DNA of 64,000 nucleotides from NCBI RefSeq assembly GCF_017873555.1, contig NZ_JAGGKE010000002.1:62001-126000 (forward strand). The letters are read 5' to 3'. Position numbers and translations under genes: made by a program. Source of the DNA: Halorubrum trapanicum (GTDB taxonomy: Archaea > Halobacteriota > Halobacteria > Halobacteriales > Haloferacaceae). Under the pieces are notes generated by a model. The model did not search any database. It was given only the letters and a program-made list of their open reading frames with translations, and was not told the DNA's origin. Each line of letters starts with the position of its first letter. The first letter of the stretch is position 1. Below are positions 32,529-41,883 of this stretch, piece after piece.

Positions 32529-32879
32529 ATGCAGGCGCCGTTCTCTCCGCCGGTCGCGCTCACCGGATGGGCGGTGGAGGGGTCGCTGCCGATCCTGGCG
32601 GTCGTGGTCGTCGCCGGCGTCGGCACGGGCGTCCTCTTCGCCGTCAGCCTCGTGGCCTACCGGCGGCGGCGGACCGCCCAGTACCGACTGATCGCGCTCG
32701 CGGTCGGTGCGCTGTTGGCGCGGTCCGTCGTCGGCGGCGGGACCGTCCTCGGCGTCGTCCCGATGCCGGTTCACCACCTGCTCGAACACTCCCTCGACTT
32801 CCTGATCGCGGCGCTCGTCCTCTACGCGGTGTACGCCCACGCGCCGGGCGCCGTCGGCGATGACGCCGCGACCGAGTGA
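32529..32879 (+). CDS. Small membrane protein beside the copper-related genes
   Basis: This 116-residue protein from ATG 32529 has three hydrophobic segments (about 14-38, 48-65 and 75-100) and an acidic tail (GAVGDDAATE). A histidine-containing motif PMPVHHLLEHSLDF lies in the third segment; two His facing a membrane could bind metal, but that is speculation. It is of a type frequently found next to HTH regulators in haloarchaea. It is convergent with the nosY-like gene by 6 bp. Function unknown. Confidence 0.78.
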   Translation: MQAPFSPPVALTGWAVEGSLPILAVVVVAGVGTGVLFAVSLVAYRRRRTAQYRLIALAVGALLARSVVGGGTVLGVVPMPVHHLLEHSLDFLIAALVLYAVYAHAPGAVGDDAATE

Positions 32880-32885
32880 GCTGCC

Positions 32886-33749
32886 TCACCGCCGGACCTG
32901 CTCGCGGACCCGCTCGACCGCCACGTCGACGTGCGACCCGAACGCGAGGAGCGCCGCGGCGACGGCGACCCCGCCGACGGTCCACCCGACGAGCGACGCG
33001 ACCGCCCGACCGCCGTCGACGAACCCGCCCTCCGGCGCGAATGCGACGCCGATCACGTGTTCGAAGACGAGGCCCCTGAACGCCCCGTTGGGCGTGAGCG
33101 CGACCGATCCCCCGATCCCGCTCGGCGAGGCGCCGACCGACAGCGAGCGGAGGACCGCGAGGTCGCCGCCGAGGATGCCCGCGAGCAGCGCGAGGACGGC
33201 GAGCGCAATCGCGCTCCGCCGGCTCGTCGCGACCGCCGACACCGCCGCCGACAGCGAGAGGTACGCCGCCCCGAACAGGAGAACGAGCGCGAGGAACCGC
33301 ACGAAGAGCACCGGGGAGTCGACGCCGGCGTGCGTCGCGAAGATCCCCGTGTCCGGGGCGGCGGTGAGCCAGACGTACGCGCCGACGAGCGCGAACGGTC
33401 CGCCGACGAGGGCGGCGAGCGCGACCGTCCGCGCCAGCAGCACCCCGAGGACGTACTCGGCCGCGCTCACGGGGTACGTTCGGATCACGGCGAGTTCGCC
33501 GCTCGCGGCGTCCGCGAACAGCGCGCGGTAGCCGAGCACCACCGCGAGCAGCGGGACCAGCACCTCGGTCGGCAACAGCAGGTCGACGACCGCGGGCACG
33601 AACCCGGTCGCGCCGCCGCCGCCGACCGCGACGAGACCCCCGAGGACGACGAGCAGTCCGACCGCGAGGACGGCGTAGCCGGGCGTCCGTCGCACCGTCG
33701 CCAGCTCTCGACGGAACACGAGCCAGACGCCCGCGAGCGCGCTCGTCAC
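32886..33749 (-). CDS. nosY: ABC-2 type permease, NosY-like
   Basis: This 287-residue membrane protein has six to seven hydrophobic segments in the ABC-2 permease pattern and begins at GTG 33749. The loop after the second segment (FADAASGELAVIRTYPVSAA) matches the conserved cytosolic loop of NosY, and an extended polar periplasmic-side region lies near residues 205-245. It is the permease partner of the NosF-like ATPase. GTG overlaps that gene's stop by four bases (GTGA), which couples translation. In denitrifiers NosDFY help mature nitrous-oxide reductase copper centres; here no nosZ is in the window. Confidence 0.88.
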   Translation of the reverse strand: MTSALAGVWLVFRRELATVRRTPGYAVLAVGLLVVLGGLVAVGGGGATGFVPAVVDLLLPTEVLVPLLAVVLGYRALFADAASGELAVIRTYPVSAAEYVLGVLLARTVALAALVGGPFALVGAYVWLTAAPDTGIFATHAGVDSPVLFVRFLALVLLFGAAYLSLSAAVSAVATSRRSAIALAVLALLAGILGGDLAVLRSLSVGASPSGIGGSVALTPNGAFRGLVFEHVIGVAFAPEGGFVDGGRAVASLVGWTVGGVAVAAALLAFGSHVDVAVERVREQVRR

Positions 33750-34543
33750 CGGTCGGACACCCCCGCGACGTGAACCGACTCGCCGTCCGTCCCGCCGCCG
33801 CCGTCGTCCTCGCTCTCCTCACCGTCGGGAGTCGTCGGTCGACCGGCCGAACTCCCCGCGACGGCGCGGTACAGCTCCCGGATGTCGTCGACGTCGTGGT
33901 CAGCGAGGAGCCGCTCGCGGGCCCCCGCCGCGGCGACCCGCCCGCGGCGGAGGACGACGACGGCGTCCGCGTGTGCGTCGACGAGGTCGAGGTCGTGCGA
34001 ACTGACGACGACCGCGGCGTCGTCGCCCGCGCGGGCCGCCGCGCGGAAGGCCCGCTCGCGCATCTCGGGGTCGAGGCCGCTGGTCGGCTCGTCGAGGACG
34101 ACGACGGCGGGGTCGCCGAGCGTCGCCTGCGCGATCCCGAGCAGCCGCCGCATCCCGCCGGAGAGCGCCTCGACGCGCCTGTCTGCCGCGTCGGAGAGCC
34201 CGACCGCCGCCAGCGCGGCGTCCGGGTCGCCGCCGACGAGCGCCGCGTAGAAGCCGAGCGTCTCGCGGGCGGTGAACCCGTCGCGGAACGGGACCCGCTG
34301 CGGGAGGTAGCCGACGCGCTTCTCATCGCCGTCGCGCGGGCCGCCGTCCCGGTACCGAACTGACCCCGCCGTGGGGTCGACCGTCCCGGCGAGCGCGCCG
34401 AGCAGCGTCGACTTCCCCGAGCCGTTCGGGCCGACGACGACGGTGACCCCCGGTCCCACGGACAGCGACACGTCGGCGAGGACGGGGACGCCGCCGTACG
34501 TGCGCGTGACCCCGTCGAGGGTCGCGAGCGGCTCGTCGGTCAC
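33746..34543 (-). CDS. nosF: ABC transporter ATPase, NosF-like
   Basis: This is a 265-residue ATPase from GTG 34543. Walker A GPNGSGKST, Q-loop LPQRVPF, signature LSGGMRRLLGIAQ, Walker B VVVLDEPTSGLDP and the H-loop SSHDLDLVD are all present, so it should be active. It sits between nosD and nosY and overlaps both by four bases (GTGA), so the three are a single translationally coupled unit. The C-terminal 35 residues are Asp/Glu/Gly-rich and disordered. A reading in the same frame that extends through nosD to 35623 is a GC-rich shadow. Confidence 0.92.
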   Translation of the reverse strand: MTDEPLATLDGVTRTYGGVPVLADVSLSVGPGVTVVVGPNGSGKSTLLGALAGTVDPTAGSVRYRDGGPRDGDEKRVGYLPQRVPFRDGFTARETLGFYAALVGGDPDAALAAVGLSDAADRRVEALSGGMRRLLGIAQATLGDPAVVVLDEPTSGLDPEMRERAFRAAARAGDDAAVVVSSHDLDLVDAHADAVVVLRRGRVAAAGARERLLADHDVDDIRELYRAVAGSSAGRPTTPDGEESEDDGGGGTDGESVHVAGVSDR

Positions 34544-36609
34544 GCTTCCCCTCCCGCCGTCGCGGGACGGTCCGCGCGGCGCCACTCCGTCGAGTGTCGG
34601 AGCGCCGTGGCGTTCCCCGTCCGGGCGAGCGCGGACCGCCACCCCGTCGGAACCCGTCGGTCGGTGTCGGCCGTCGTCGCCGCGTCGACTCGGTCCGGGT
34701 GGTAGGGCTCGGTCGCCGGCGCCGGGTCGACGATGCTCCCGGACCGGGCCCCGGGGACGGTCCCGCGGAGGCGGTCCAGGAGCCGCGCGGCGGGCGACTC
34801 GCGCACTGTAACCGCGCTCACCTCTCGGTGGAGCGCCGCGTCGACCGGCGACGTCGGGCGGTACGCTCGGCTCCCGGAGTCGTGCGGCCCGACGTTCGCG
34901 CCCTCCCAGTAGTTCCCGCGGTCGCCGTCGGCCCACACGCGCAGCGCGCCGGCCCCGGCGGCCGCGTGGTCGCCGTTCCGGACGAAGTCGTTCGCGGCGA
35001 CCCGGCTCGACGGGACGACGGTCGTCGCGCGCGCGCCGAGCTCGTTGTCGACGACGACGTTGTGCTCGTACAGCGATCCGCGGGCGCTCGTGGAGAAGCC
35101 GAGTTCGTTGCCGACCAGCGTGTTGTAGCCGATGTACGTCCGCGTCCCCGACGCCTGGATCCCCGCGCTGGAGTTGCGAACGTCGTTGCCGACGATCGCG
35201 TTCCCCGCCGGCCGCGTCATCACGGTGACCCCGGCGAACAGCTCGTTCCGGAAGGCGTTGTCCGCGACCAGCGCGTCGCCGGTGTACATGAGATGCGTCC
35301 CGTACCGGTTGTCGGCGAACGTCGAGTTGCGGACGATAGAGCCGTCGGCGCGGTGGAGGTAGATCCCGTCCCGGCCGCCCTCGAACCGGCTGTCGCTGAC
35401 GGTGACGCGCGACTCCATCCCGGTGATGCCCATGAACCCCTCCTGCCACTCGTCGGTTCCATCGACGACGAGCCCGCTCACGGTCGCGTGCGAACCCTCC
35501 CGCAGCAGGATCCCGCTCGCGTTCGTGTCGACGACGACGTCGTCGACGACGAGTCCCGGCGCGCCGACCGCCTTGACCCCGGCGTCGCCGTGGCCGTAGC
35601 CGAGCTGGATGTTCGTGTCCCACGTGCCGCCCTCCGGGTCGCGGGACTCGCGGGCCGCGTCCGGGTCTCGGGTCCGGTTCCCCGTCCCCGCGATCCGCAT
35701 CCCCGCGAGCGCCACGTCGGGGGCGCGGACGGTGATCACCGACCCGGTCCCGTTGCCGACGACGCGGGTCACGCGCTCGTCGCCCCGCTCGCTGCCGGTG
35801 CCCGCACCGGCGATCGTCACGGACCGGTTCACCGTCACGGTCTCCTCGTAGGTTCCGGGGGGAACGCGGACCGTCGTGTTCGGCGGCGCGGCCGCGACCG
35901 CGGCGTCGATGGTGGGGGCGTCCTCGCCGACGACCACGGAAACCGGGCGGTCAGCGCGCCGCTCTGCCGCCGCGAGCCGCTCGTTCGCCGTCCGCCAGCG
36001 GTCCGGGGCGAGCGCCCGCACGGTCGCCGCGGAGTCGACGTCGAACGACCGGCCCCGGACCGCCTCCCACCCGACGACCGACCCGCCGTGGTCGTCGGCG
36101 AACGCCGCCGCGGCCTCGTGCTCGGCGAAGGGGACGACGACCGCCCCGGCCGGCGTCCGAGCGTCGCTGTCGACGACGTATCGTGCCTCTCCGACCGGCG
36201 TCCACCCGCCGGCGCCGCTCGCGGAGAACAGCCCCGACTCGGTCGTGCCGGCGTCGCGATGGTCGAACGTCTCGACGTACGCGATGAGCGGATACCCGAA
36301 CTGTCGCTCCGTCCGGCCGTCCGACAGCGACTCGACGAACGAGGCGATCCCGTTGTAGCCGACGACGTACTGGAGCTGCGAGTAGAACACCTGGACCCGC
36401 GGCAGCGTCGCGTCGTCCGCCATCAGCGCGTCCGTCTCCGAGGAGAGCCCCAGCTCGACCGCGTCGTCGAACCGCACCGGTTCGGGAACCGACTCGCTCG
36501 GGTCGGCGGTGAACGCGCCAGCGGTCCCGACGGCCGCGACGGCGACGAGCGCGACGGCCGCGAGACGGAGGCGACGCGACCGGGCGGAGTCGGTGTCGAA
36601 AACTGCCAC
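34540..36609 (-). CDS. nosD: NosD-like secreted beta-helix protein
   Basis: This is a 689-residue exported protein. The leader has a hydrophobic segment (LRLAAVALVAVAAVGTAGAF). An N-terminal domain of about 230 residues (FVESLSDGRTERQFGYPLIA, then a VVPFAEHEAAAAFADDHGGS segment reminiscent of NosL) precedes a right-handed beta-helix that begins PNTTVRVPPGTYEETVTVN. It continues through repeated G/N-turn strands such as YLHRADGSIVRNSTFADNRYG. NosD binds periplasmic-side components and is needed to load copper into NosZ with NosFY. Here the N-terminal domain with its NosL-like segment looks like a fusion. First gene of the nosDFY unit. Confidence 0.9.
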   Translation of the reverse strand: MAVFDTDSARSRRLRLAAVALVAVAAVGTAGAFTADPSESVPEPVRFDDAVELGLSSETDALMADDATLPRVQVFYSQLQYVVGYNGIASFVESLSDGRTERQFGYPLIAYVETFDHRDAGTTESGLFSASGAGGWTPVGEARYVVDSDARTPAGAVVVPFAEHEAAAAFADDHGGSVVGWEAVRGRSFDVDSAATVRALAPDRWRTANERLAAAERRADRPVSVVVGEDAPTIDAAVAAAPPNTTVRVPPGTYEETVTVNRSVTIAGAGTGSERGDERVTRVVGNGTGSVITVRAPDVALAGMRIAGTGNRTRDPDAARESRDPEGGTWDTNIQLGYGHGDAGVKAVGAPGLVVDDVVVDTNASGILLREGSHATVSGLVVDGTDEWQEGFMGITGMESRVTVSDSRFEGGRDGIYLHRADGSIVRNSTFADNRYGTHLMYTGDALVADNAFRNELFAGVTVMTRPAGNAIVGNDVRNSSAGIQASGTRTYIGYNTLVGNELGFSTSARGSLYEHNVVVDNELGARATTVVPSSRVAANDFVRNGDHAAAGAGALRVWADGDRGNYWEGANVGPHDSGSRAYRPTSPVDAALHREVSAVTVRESPAARLLDRLRGTVPGARSGSIVDPAPATEPYHPDRVDAATTADTDRRVPTGWRSALARTGNATALRHSTEWRRADRPATAGGEA

Positions 36610-36713
36610 GCGTCCGCTTCGATCGGCGGCGACTTAGCGCGTCTGGTTCGTTCCTCGAACGCGCCGCTGAACGAGTCCAGAGGGGCTAATAGCCGGGTAT
36701 CCGAAATCAGACT

Positions 36714-37316
36714 ATGACGAGAAGTCACCCGTCGACGAGGGCACTCGACCGACGCGAAAGCGTCCCGCGGCGACGCCTGCTCGCGGGAATCGCCGCCGCC
36801 GGCGCCGCCGGCACCGCCGCCGTCGCCGGCTGCGCCGGCGGGGGGTCGGACTCGATCGCTCCCGTCTCGATCGACGACGACCAGGCCTGCGACCAGTGCG
36901 GGATGATCGTCGCCGACCACCCCGGAACGGTCGGGCAGGTCCACTTCGAGGACGCCGAGCCGGAGGGCGGGCGCCCGGCGCAGTTCTGTAGCGCCAACTG
37001 TGCGTACACGTACCGGTTCGACGCGGAGGACGCGGGGCGGACGCCGCTCGTGACATTCCTCACCGACTACTCGGCGGTCGATCAGGAGGTGTTCGAGGAG
37101 GGAGGCGACACGATGTTCTCCTCGCACGTCGGACGCGAGGCGTTCGTCCGCGAGTCGGTCCTCACGGTCGTCGCGCGCAGCGAGGTGATCGGCGCGATGG
37201 GACCGGACCTGATCCCGTTCAGCGACGACGGCGACGTCGAGGACTTCGTCGACGAGTACGGCGGGGAGACGATGCCCGCGACCGAGGTTGACCGCGGGAC
37301 GCTGGAGGCGCTGTGA
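36714..37316 (+). CDS. nosL: NosL-like copper-binding lipoprotein
   Basis: This is a 200-residue lipoprotein. The twin-arginine leader (VPRRRLLAGIAAAG) is followed by the lipobox AVAGC (Cys40). The NosL core is clear: ACDQCGMIVAD with CxxC at residues 59-62, and QFCSANCAYTY. In bacteria NosL binds Cu(I) and delivers it to NosZ or to the NosDFY complex. It is divergent from nosD with a shared 104-bp promoter region, so the copper genes here are NosL on one side and NosDFY on the other. Without NosZ nearby the client is unknown. Confidence 0.93.
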   Translation: MTRSHPSTRALDRRESVPRRRLLAGIAAAGAAGTAAVAGCAGGGSDSIAPVSIDDDQACDQCGMIVADHPGTVGQVHFEDAEPEGGRPAQFCSANCAYTYRFDAEDAGRTPLVTFLTDYSAVDQEVFEEGGDTMFSSHVGREAFVRESVLTVVARSEVIGAMGPDLIPFSDDGDVEDFVDEYGGETMPATEVDRGTLEAL

Positions 37317-37328
37317 GGGCGGGGGCGC

Positions 37329-40300
37329 CTACTCCGCGCCGCCCCACTTCGCGACGCGCTTCGGGCGGTCCGACACCGCCATCACGTCGAGGTCGTCGCC
37401 CGCGTGGTCGAGCGCCTCCAGCGCCGCCTTCGCGGAGGCGTGCGTCGAGAAGTAGGTGATCTCCTCTTCGACGGCCACTTCGAGGAGGTCGCGCTGGCGC
37501 GAGACGATGAGGTCGAGCTCGCCGCGCTTGGCCGCCTCGATCAGGTCCGTCGCCTCGCTCAGCTCGAAGTGCTCCGCGTACCCCGCGACGAGCGCTTCGC
37601 CCGCCTCGGTGCCCGGGTCCGGGAACTCCTCGGCCGAGAGGTCGACGACGGCGGTGCCGGACTCCGGGATCGGCTTACCCGTAGAGTCCTGCGCCTTGTC
37701 GTACGCCTTGCCGAAGGAGGTTGCGGTGCCCATCACCTCGCCGGTGGACTTCATCTCCGGGCCGAGCCGCGGGTCCGAGCCCGGCAGCCGGTCGAACGGG
37801 AGGACGACCTCCTTCACCGAGCGGTGCTCGGGGATCTGCTCGTCGACGTCGAGGTCGGCGAGGGTCAGGTCGTCGGTCATCACCTTCGCCGCGAGCTTGG
37901 CGATGGGGACGCCCGTCGCCTTCGAGACGAACGGGACGGTCCGCGAGGAGCGCGGGTTCGCCTCCAGCACGTACACCTCGCTTTCCGCCTCGCCCTCGAC
38001 GCCCGTCACCGCGAGCTGGACGTTGAGCAGGCCGATCGTGTCGAGCGCGCGGGCGATGTCCTCGGTGACCTCGCGGACCCGGCCGAGCGTCTCGTCGCCG
38101 AGCGAGCGCGGCGGGATCATACACGCGGAGTCGCCGGAGTGGACGCCCGCGCTCTCGACGTGCTCCATCACGCCGCCGAGCAGGACGTCCTCGCCGTCGG
38201 CGACGGCGTCGACGTCCAGTTCGACGGCGTCGTCGAGGAACTGGTCGACGAGGATGGGCTTGTCCGGCGAGACGCGGACCGCCTCCTCGATGTACTCCTC
38301 AAGCTCTGCGTCGTCCTCGACGACCCGCATCGCGCGCCCGCCGAGCACGTAGGAGGGGCGCACGAGGACGGGGTAGCCGATCTCGTGGGCGAGTTCGAGC
38401 GCCTCGGCCTCGCTGGTCGCGGTGCCGCCCTCGGGCTGGGCGACGCCGAGCTCGTCCATCAGGACGTTGAAGCGGTCGCGGTCCTCCGCCAGATCCATCG
38501 CCTCGACGCTCGTGCCCAGAATCTCGCAGTCGAGTCCGCGGCGGTCGATCTCATCCTTGAGCGGTTCGCCCACGTTGACGGAGGTCTGCCCGCCGAACTG
38601 GACCATCACGCCGTCGGCGCCGGTGGTCTCGATCACGTCGGCGACCTCCTCGGCGGAGATGGGTTCGAAGAACAGCCCGTCCGAGGTGTCGTAGTCCGTC
38701 GACACCGTCTCGGGGTTGTTGTTGATCACGTGCGCGTCGATGCCGAGCTCGCGGAGCGCGCGCACCGCGTGGACCGCACAGTAGTCGAACTCGACGCCCT
38801 GCCCGATGCGGATCGGGCCGCCGCCGACGACCACGACGCTCTCGACGTCGGGGTCGACGCGGACCTCGTTCGCCGCGCCCGCGGTGTCCGCCCCCTGTAG
38901 GAACTCCGGCAAGCGCGCGGAGTAGTAGTAGGGCGTCGACGCCTCGAACTCGCCCGCGCAGGTGTCGACCTGCTTGTAGGTTCGGTCGGGCACCGCGCTC
39001 TCGACTGTCCCCACGTCGGCGTCGACGCCGCCGGCGGCCGCGGTCGCGGCGATCTCGGCGTCGGTGCGGCCGACCATCGCCGCCTCGGTGAAGTCGCCCT
39101 CAGCGGCCGCCGCGGTGCCGTCGGCGATCTTCTCGAAGCGCTCGACGTACCAGCGGTGGATGCCGGTGAGATCGATCACGTCGTCGACGGCGTAGCCGCG
39201 GTCGAACGCCTCGAACATCGCGTACGGACGGTCCGGGCTGGGGCGTTCGAGGTACTCCGACTCCAGTTCGTCGTCGTCCACCGCCTCGAAGTCGACGGCG
39301 GGGTCGTACTCGGAGGAGCGCAGCGCCTTCACCATGCTCTCCTCGAACGTCCGGCCGATGGACATCGCCTCGCCGGTCGACTTCATCGCCGTGCCCAGCT
39401 CGAAGTCCACGTCGTCGAACTTGTCGATGGGCCACCGGGGCACCTTCGTCACCACGTAATCGATCGCCGGCTCGAAGGCGGCGGTCGTCTCGCCGGTGAT
39501 CTCGTTTTCGATCTCGTGGAGCCGCTTGCCGAGCGCGACCTTCGCCGTGACGCGGGCGATCGGGTAGCCCGTCGCCTTCGAGGCGAGCGCGGAGGAACGC
39601 GAGACGCGCGGGTTCACCTCGACGACGCGGTACTCGCCGCCGGGGGTTCCGTCGTCGTGCCACGCGAACTGGATGTTACAGCCGCCCTGGATGCCCAGAT
39701 CGCGGATGACTTCGAGCGCGGCGTCGCGCATCTCCTGGTGACCGTCATCGGGGATCACCTGCGAGGGGGTGACGACCGTCGACTCGCCGGTGTGGATCCC
39801 CATCGGGTCGATGTTCTCCATGTTACAGATGATGATACAGGAGTCGTCGGCGTCCCGCATCACCTCGTACTCGAGTTCGACCCAGCCCGCGATGGACTCG
39901 GTGATGAGCACCTCGCTGTTCCGGGAGAGCCGCAGTCCCTTGCGGACGCGCTCGACCAGCTCCTCGAACTCGTCGACGACGCCGGAGCCGGAGCCGCCGA
40001 GGGTGTACGTCGTCCGGGCGATGACGGGGAGGCCGCCGACCGAGTCGACCGCCGCCTGGACGCGCTCGCGGAAGGCCGCCTCGTCGAAGTCGGTGACCGA
40101 CTCGCCCTCGTCTAAGGAGATGGTCGTCGACTTCGGCACCGGCTGGCCGAGACCCTCCATCCGCTGGCGGAACAGGTCGCGGTCCTCCGTGGCGTAGATG
40201 GTGTCGAGCGGCGTCCCCATCACCTCGACGTCGTGTTCTTCCAGAATTCCCTCCTCGGCGAGTTCGGCGGTTACGTTGAGTCCGGTCTGGCCGCCCAGGC

Positions 40301-40556
40301 CCGCGATGACGCCGTCCGGCTCCTCGATGCGGATGACCTCCGCGATGGCCTCGGGCGTGATCGGCTCGATGTACACCCGGTCTGCCGTCTCGGGGTCGGT
40401 CATGATCGTCGCGGGGTTCGAGTTCACCAAGACGACGCGGGCGCCCTCCTCCTGGAGCGCGCGACACGCCTGCGCGCCGGAGTAGTCGAACTCGGCCGCC
40501 TGTCCGATCTGGATCGGTCCGCTGCCGATGAGTAGAATCGTCCGGTCCTCGCTCAT
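37329..40556 (-). CDS. carB: Carbamoyl phosphate synthase large subunit
   Basis: This is a 1075-residue enzyme that makes carbamoyl phosphate from bicarbonate, ammonia (from CarA) and two ATP, feeding pyrimidine and arginine synthesis. Two homologous ATP-grasp halves are visible: each begins with an IQIGQAAEFDYSGAQACRAL- or RIGQGVEFDYCAVHAVRAL-type pre-ATP segment and has the VEVNPRVSRSSALASKATGYPI- or LEANPRSSRTVPFVSKATGVPI-type core. The C-terminal allosteric MGS domain is the last 140 residues. Length is full. carA is not in the window. A CTTATTA on the minus strand near 40580-40587 is 24-31 nt upstream of the ATG. Confidence 0.97.
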   Translation of the reverse strand: MSEDRTILLIGSGPIQIGQAAEFDYSGAQACRALQEEGARVVLVNSNPATIMTDPETADRVYIEPITPEAIAEVIRIEEPDGVIAGLGGQTGLNVTAELAEEGILEEHDVEVMGTPLDTIYATEDRDLFRQRMEGLGQPVPKSTTISLDEGESVTDFDEAAFRERVQAAVDSVGGLPVIARTTYTLGGSGSGVVDEFEELVERVRKGLRLSRNSEVLITESIAGWVELEYEVMRDADDSCIIICNMENIDPMGIHTGESTVVTPSQVIPDDGHQEMRDAALEVIRDLGIQGGCNIQFAWHDDGTPGGEYRVVEVNPRVSRSSALASKATGYPIARVTAKVALGKRLHEIENEITGETTAAFEPAIDYVVTKVPRWPIDKFDDVDFELGTAMKSTGEAMSIGRTFEESMVKALRSSEYDPAVDFEAVDDDELESEYLERPSPDRPYAMFEAFDRGYAVDDVIDLTGIHRWYVERFEKIADGTAAAAEGDFTEAAMVGRTDAEIAATAAAGGVDADVGTVESAVPDRTYKQVDTCAGEFEASTPYYYSARLPEFLQGADTAGAANEVRVDPDVESVVVVGGGPIRIGQGVEFDYCAVHAVRALRELGIDAHVINNNPETVSTDYDTSDGLFFEPISAEEVADVIETTGADGVMVQFGGQTSVNVGEPLKDEIDRRGLDCEILGTSVEAMDLAEDRDRFNVLMDELGVAQPEGGTATSEAEALELAHEIGYPVLVRPSYVLGGRAMRVVEDDAELEEYIEEAVRVSPDKPILVDQFLDDAVELDVDAVADGEDVLLGGVMEHVESAGVHSGDSACMIPPRSLGDETLGRVREVTEDIARALDTIGLLNVQLAVTGVEGEAESEVYVLEANPRSSRTVPFVSKATGVPIAKLAAKVMTDDLTLADLDVDEQIPEHRSVKEVVLPFDRLPGSDPRLGPEMKSTGEVMGTATSFGKAYDKAQDSTGKPIPESGTAVVDLSAEEFPDPGTEAGEALVAGYAEHFELSEATDLIEAAKRGELDLIVSRQRDLLEVAVEEEITYFSTHASAKAALEALDHAGDDLDVMAVSDRPKRVAKWGGAE

Positions 40557-40737
40557 TACGCGGACGGAATACGCTCATCGTAATAAGGTCGGCGGTAGAG
40601 TACGAATCTCGCAGCGAGTTTGCGATTTTCGCAAGTGAGAGCGTACCACGGTGGTCGGTACTACACGACACGACGCGCCGACGCCCGCCGCGAACGCGCT
40701 CGCCGACGCCCGACGTGTTCGACGCGCCACCGTCGAA

Positions 40738-40757
40738 TGGGCGGTTCGAACCGCCCA
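40738..40757. promoter_or_regulatory. 20-bp perfect palindrome upstream of a lipoprotein gene
   Basis: TGGGCGGTTCGAACCGCCCA reads the same on both strands. It lies 43 bp before the ATG at 40800 and just upstream of the TATA-like GATTTATC (about 40767-40774), a position typical of operators. The palindrome also lies between carB and the lipoprotein gene but is 180 bp from carB. The regulator is unknown. Confidence 0.5.
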
Positions 40758-40799
40758 CCACAAGGGATTTATCGAGATGTCGAGCACTCCGAGACGGCT

Positions 40800-41810
40800 A
40801 TGACCTGTTCCCGCCGCCGTGCCCTCCAACTGCTCGGCGCCGCCGGCGCGACCGCGGCGACCGCCGGGTGTCTGAGTCCCGGCAGCCTCGATTCGTACGC
40901 GCTCATCGCTGACGAACTGGATCTCTCGTCGATCGGTCGCCCCTACCTGTGGCCCGACCCGACCGAGATCGACGCCGTGACTCGCGTCGACTTCGCGACC
41001 GAGACGAAGACGGCGCATCTCTCGGAGCTGTTCGAAACGGGGAGCGTGACCGTCCAACAGTGGCCGCTCGTCGGCCGCGACGCGTGGGGGTCCGAGACGA
41101 GACCCCGCCCGACGTTCCTCGAACGCGACGGGACCTTCTACGAGGTTCGAATCGTATCGGAGCGTTCCCTCGAACGGGAGCGGTGGCACTTCGCGCTCGA
41201 ACGGGTCTACGAGACGCCGCCCGACGACGCGACGGTCGCGGAACCACCGTTCGACCTCTCCGAAGGGGACGGGCGCGTGCTCGACGCGGCGCTCGACGCC
41301 GTCTACGCGGGCAACGACGGCTTCCTCGGCGACCCCGAGTTCGACGAGCTTCAGACGGTCGAGTTCCACCGCGAACTCGACGCCGAGGCCAGCGACCTCG
41401 TCCCGTCGCCCGCGTTCGAGTTCGTCGAGTACGAAGACGAGTACTTCCGGGTGGTCACCGAGCGTCGGACCGTCGAGGTCCCGGAGTGGACGTACGCGAT
41501 CACCGAGATCAGCGACACGCGGAGCGAGTTCACCGCGCACGCACGGGAGAAGATCGTCGAACGCGACCTCGCCTCGAGTGAGCTCTCCGAGTCCGCCCGA
41601 CAGGTGTTAGACGACGCGATCGCCGAGGACCCGCGCCGCTACGAGGAGGGCGCACCGCCGTCGGAGGAACTCGACGAGGCCCTCGGCGCGCTCGGCATCG
41701 CCGAGGACCTCGAACCGATAGCGAACTACGACGACCGCGTCGACTTCCGGAACGTCGTCGTCGAATATCGAGACGGCGTCTATCGGTTCGATCTGATCGT
41801 CACCCCGTAG
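40800..41810 (+). CDS. Hypothetical secreted lipoprotein
   Basis: This 336-residue protein has an export leader MTCSRRRALQLLGAAGATAA and a lipobox ending in ATAGC (Cys23), so it is a probable twin-arginine exported lipoprotein on the outer face. The mature part is acidic and contains two sections of similar style (TFYEVRIVSERSLERERWHF near 125-145 and EYFRVVTERRTVEVPEWTYA near 215-235), suggesting a duplicated beta domain. I recognise no enzyme family. A GATTTATC TATA-like sequence about 30 nt upstream and a perfect palindrome before it suggest regulated expression. Confidence 0.8.
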   Translation: MTCSRRRALQLLGAAGATAATAGCLSPGSLDSYALIADELDLSSIGRPYLWPDPTEIDAVTRVDFATETKTAHLSELFETGSVTVQQWPLVGRDAWGSETRPRPTFLERDGTFYEVRIVSERSLERERWHFALERVYETPPDDATVAEPPFDLSEGDGRVLDAALDAVYAGNDGFLGDPEFDELQTVEFHRELDAEASDLVPSPAFEFVEYEDEYFRVVTERRTVEVPEWTYAITEISDTRSEFTAHAREKIVERDLASSELSESARQVLDDAIAEDPRRYEEGAPPSEELDEALGALGIAEDLEPIANYDDRVDFRNVVVEYRDGVYRFDLIVTP

Positions 41811-41883
41811 AACGCTCGCGGGTCCCGTCGAACAACCCCTCACACGGCCGCGGACGGCCGCGTTCCGGGCCGCTGGACGCCTT

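Noticed and set aside
33746-35623. Reading of nosF extended upstream through nosD
   Set aside because: It runs antisense-free but in another frame of nosD; the ATPase motifs start after GTG 34543, which overlaps the nosD stop by four bases.
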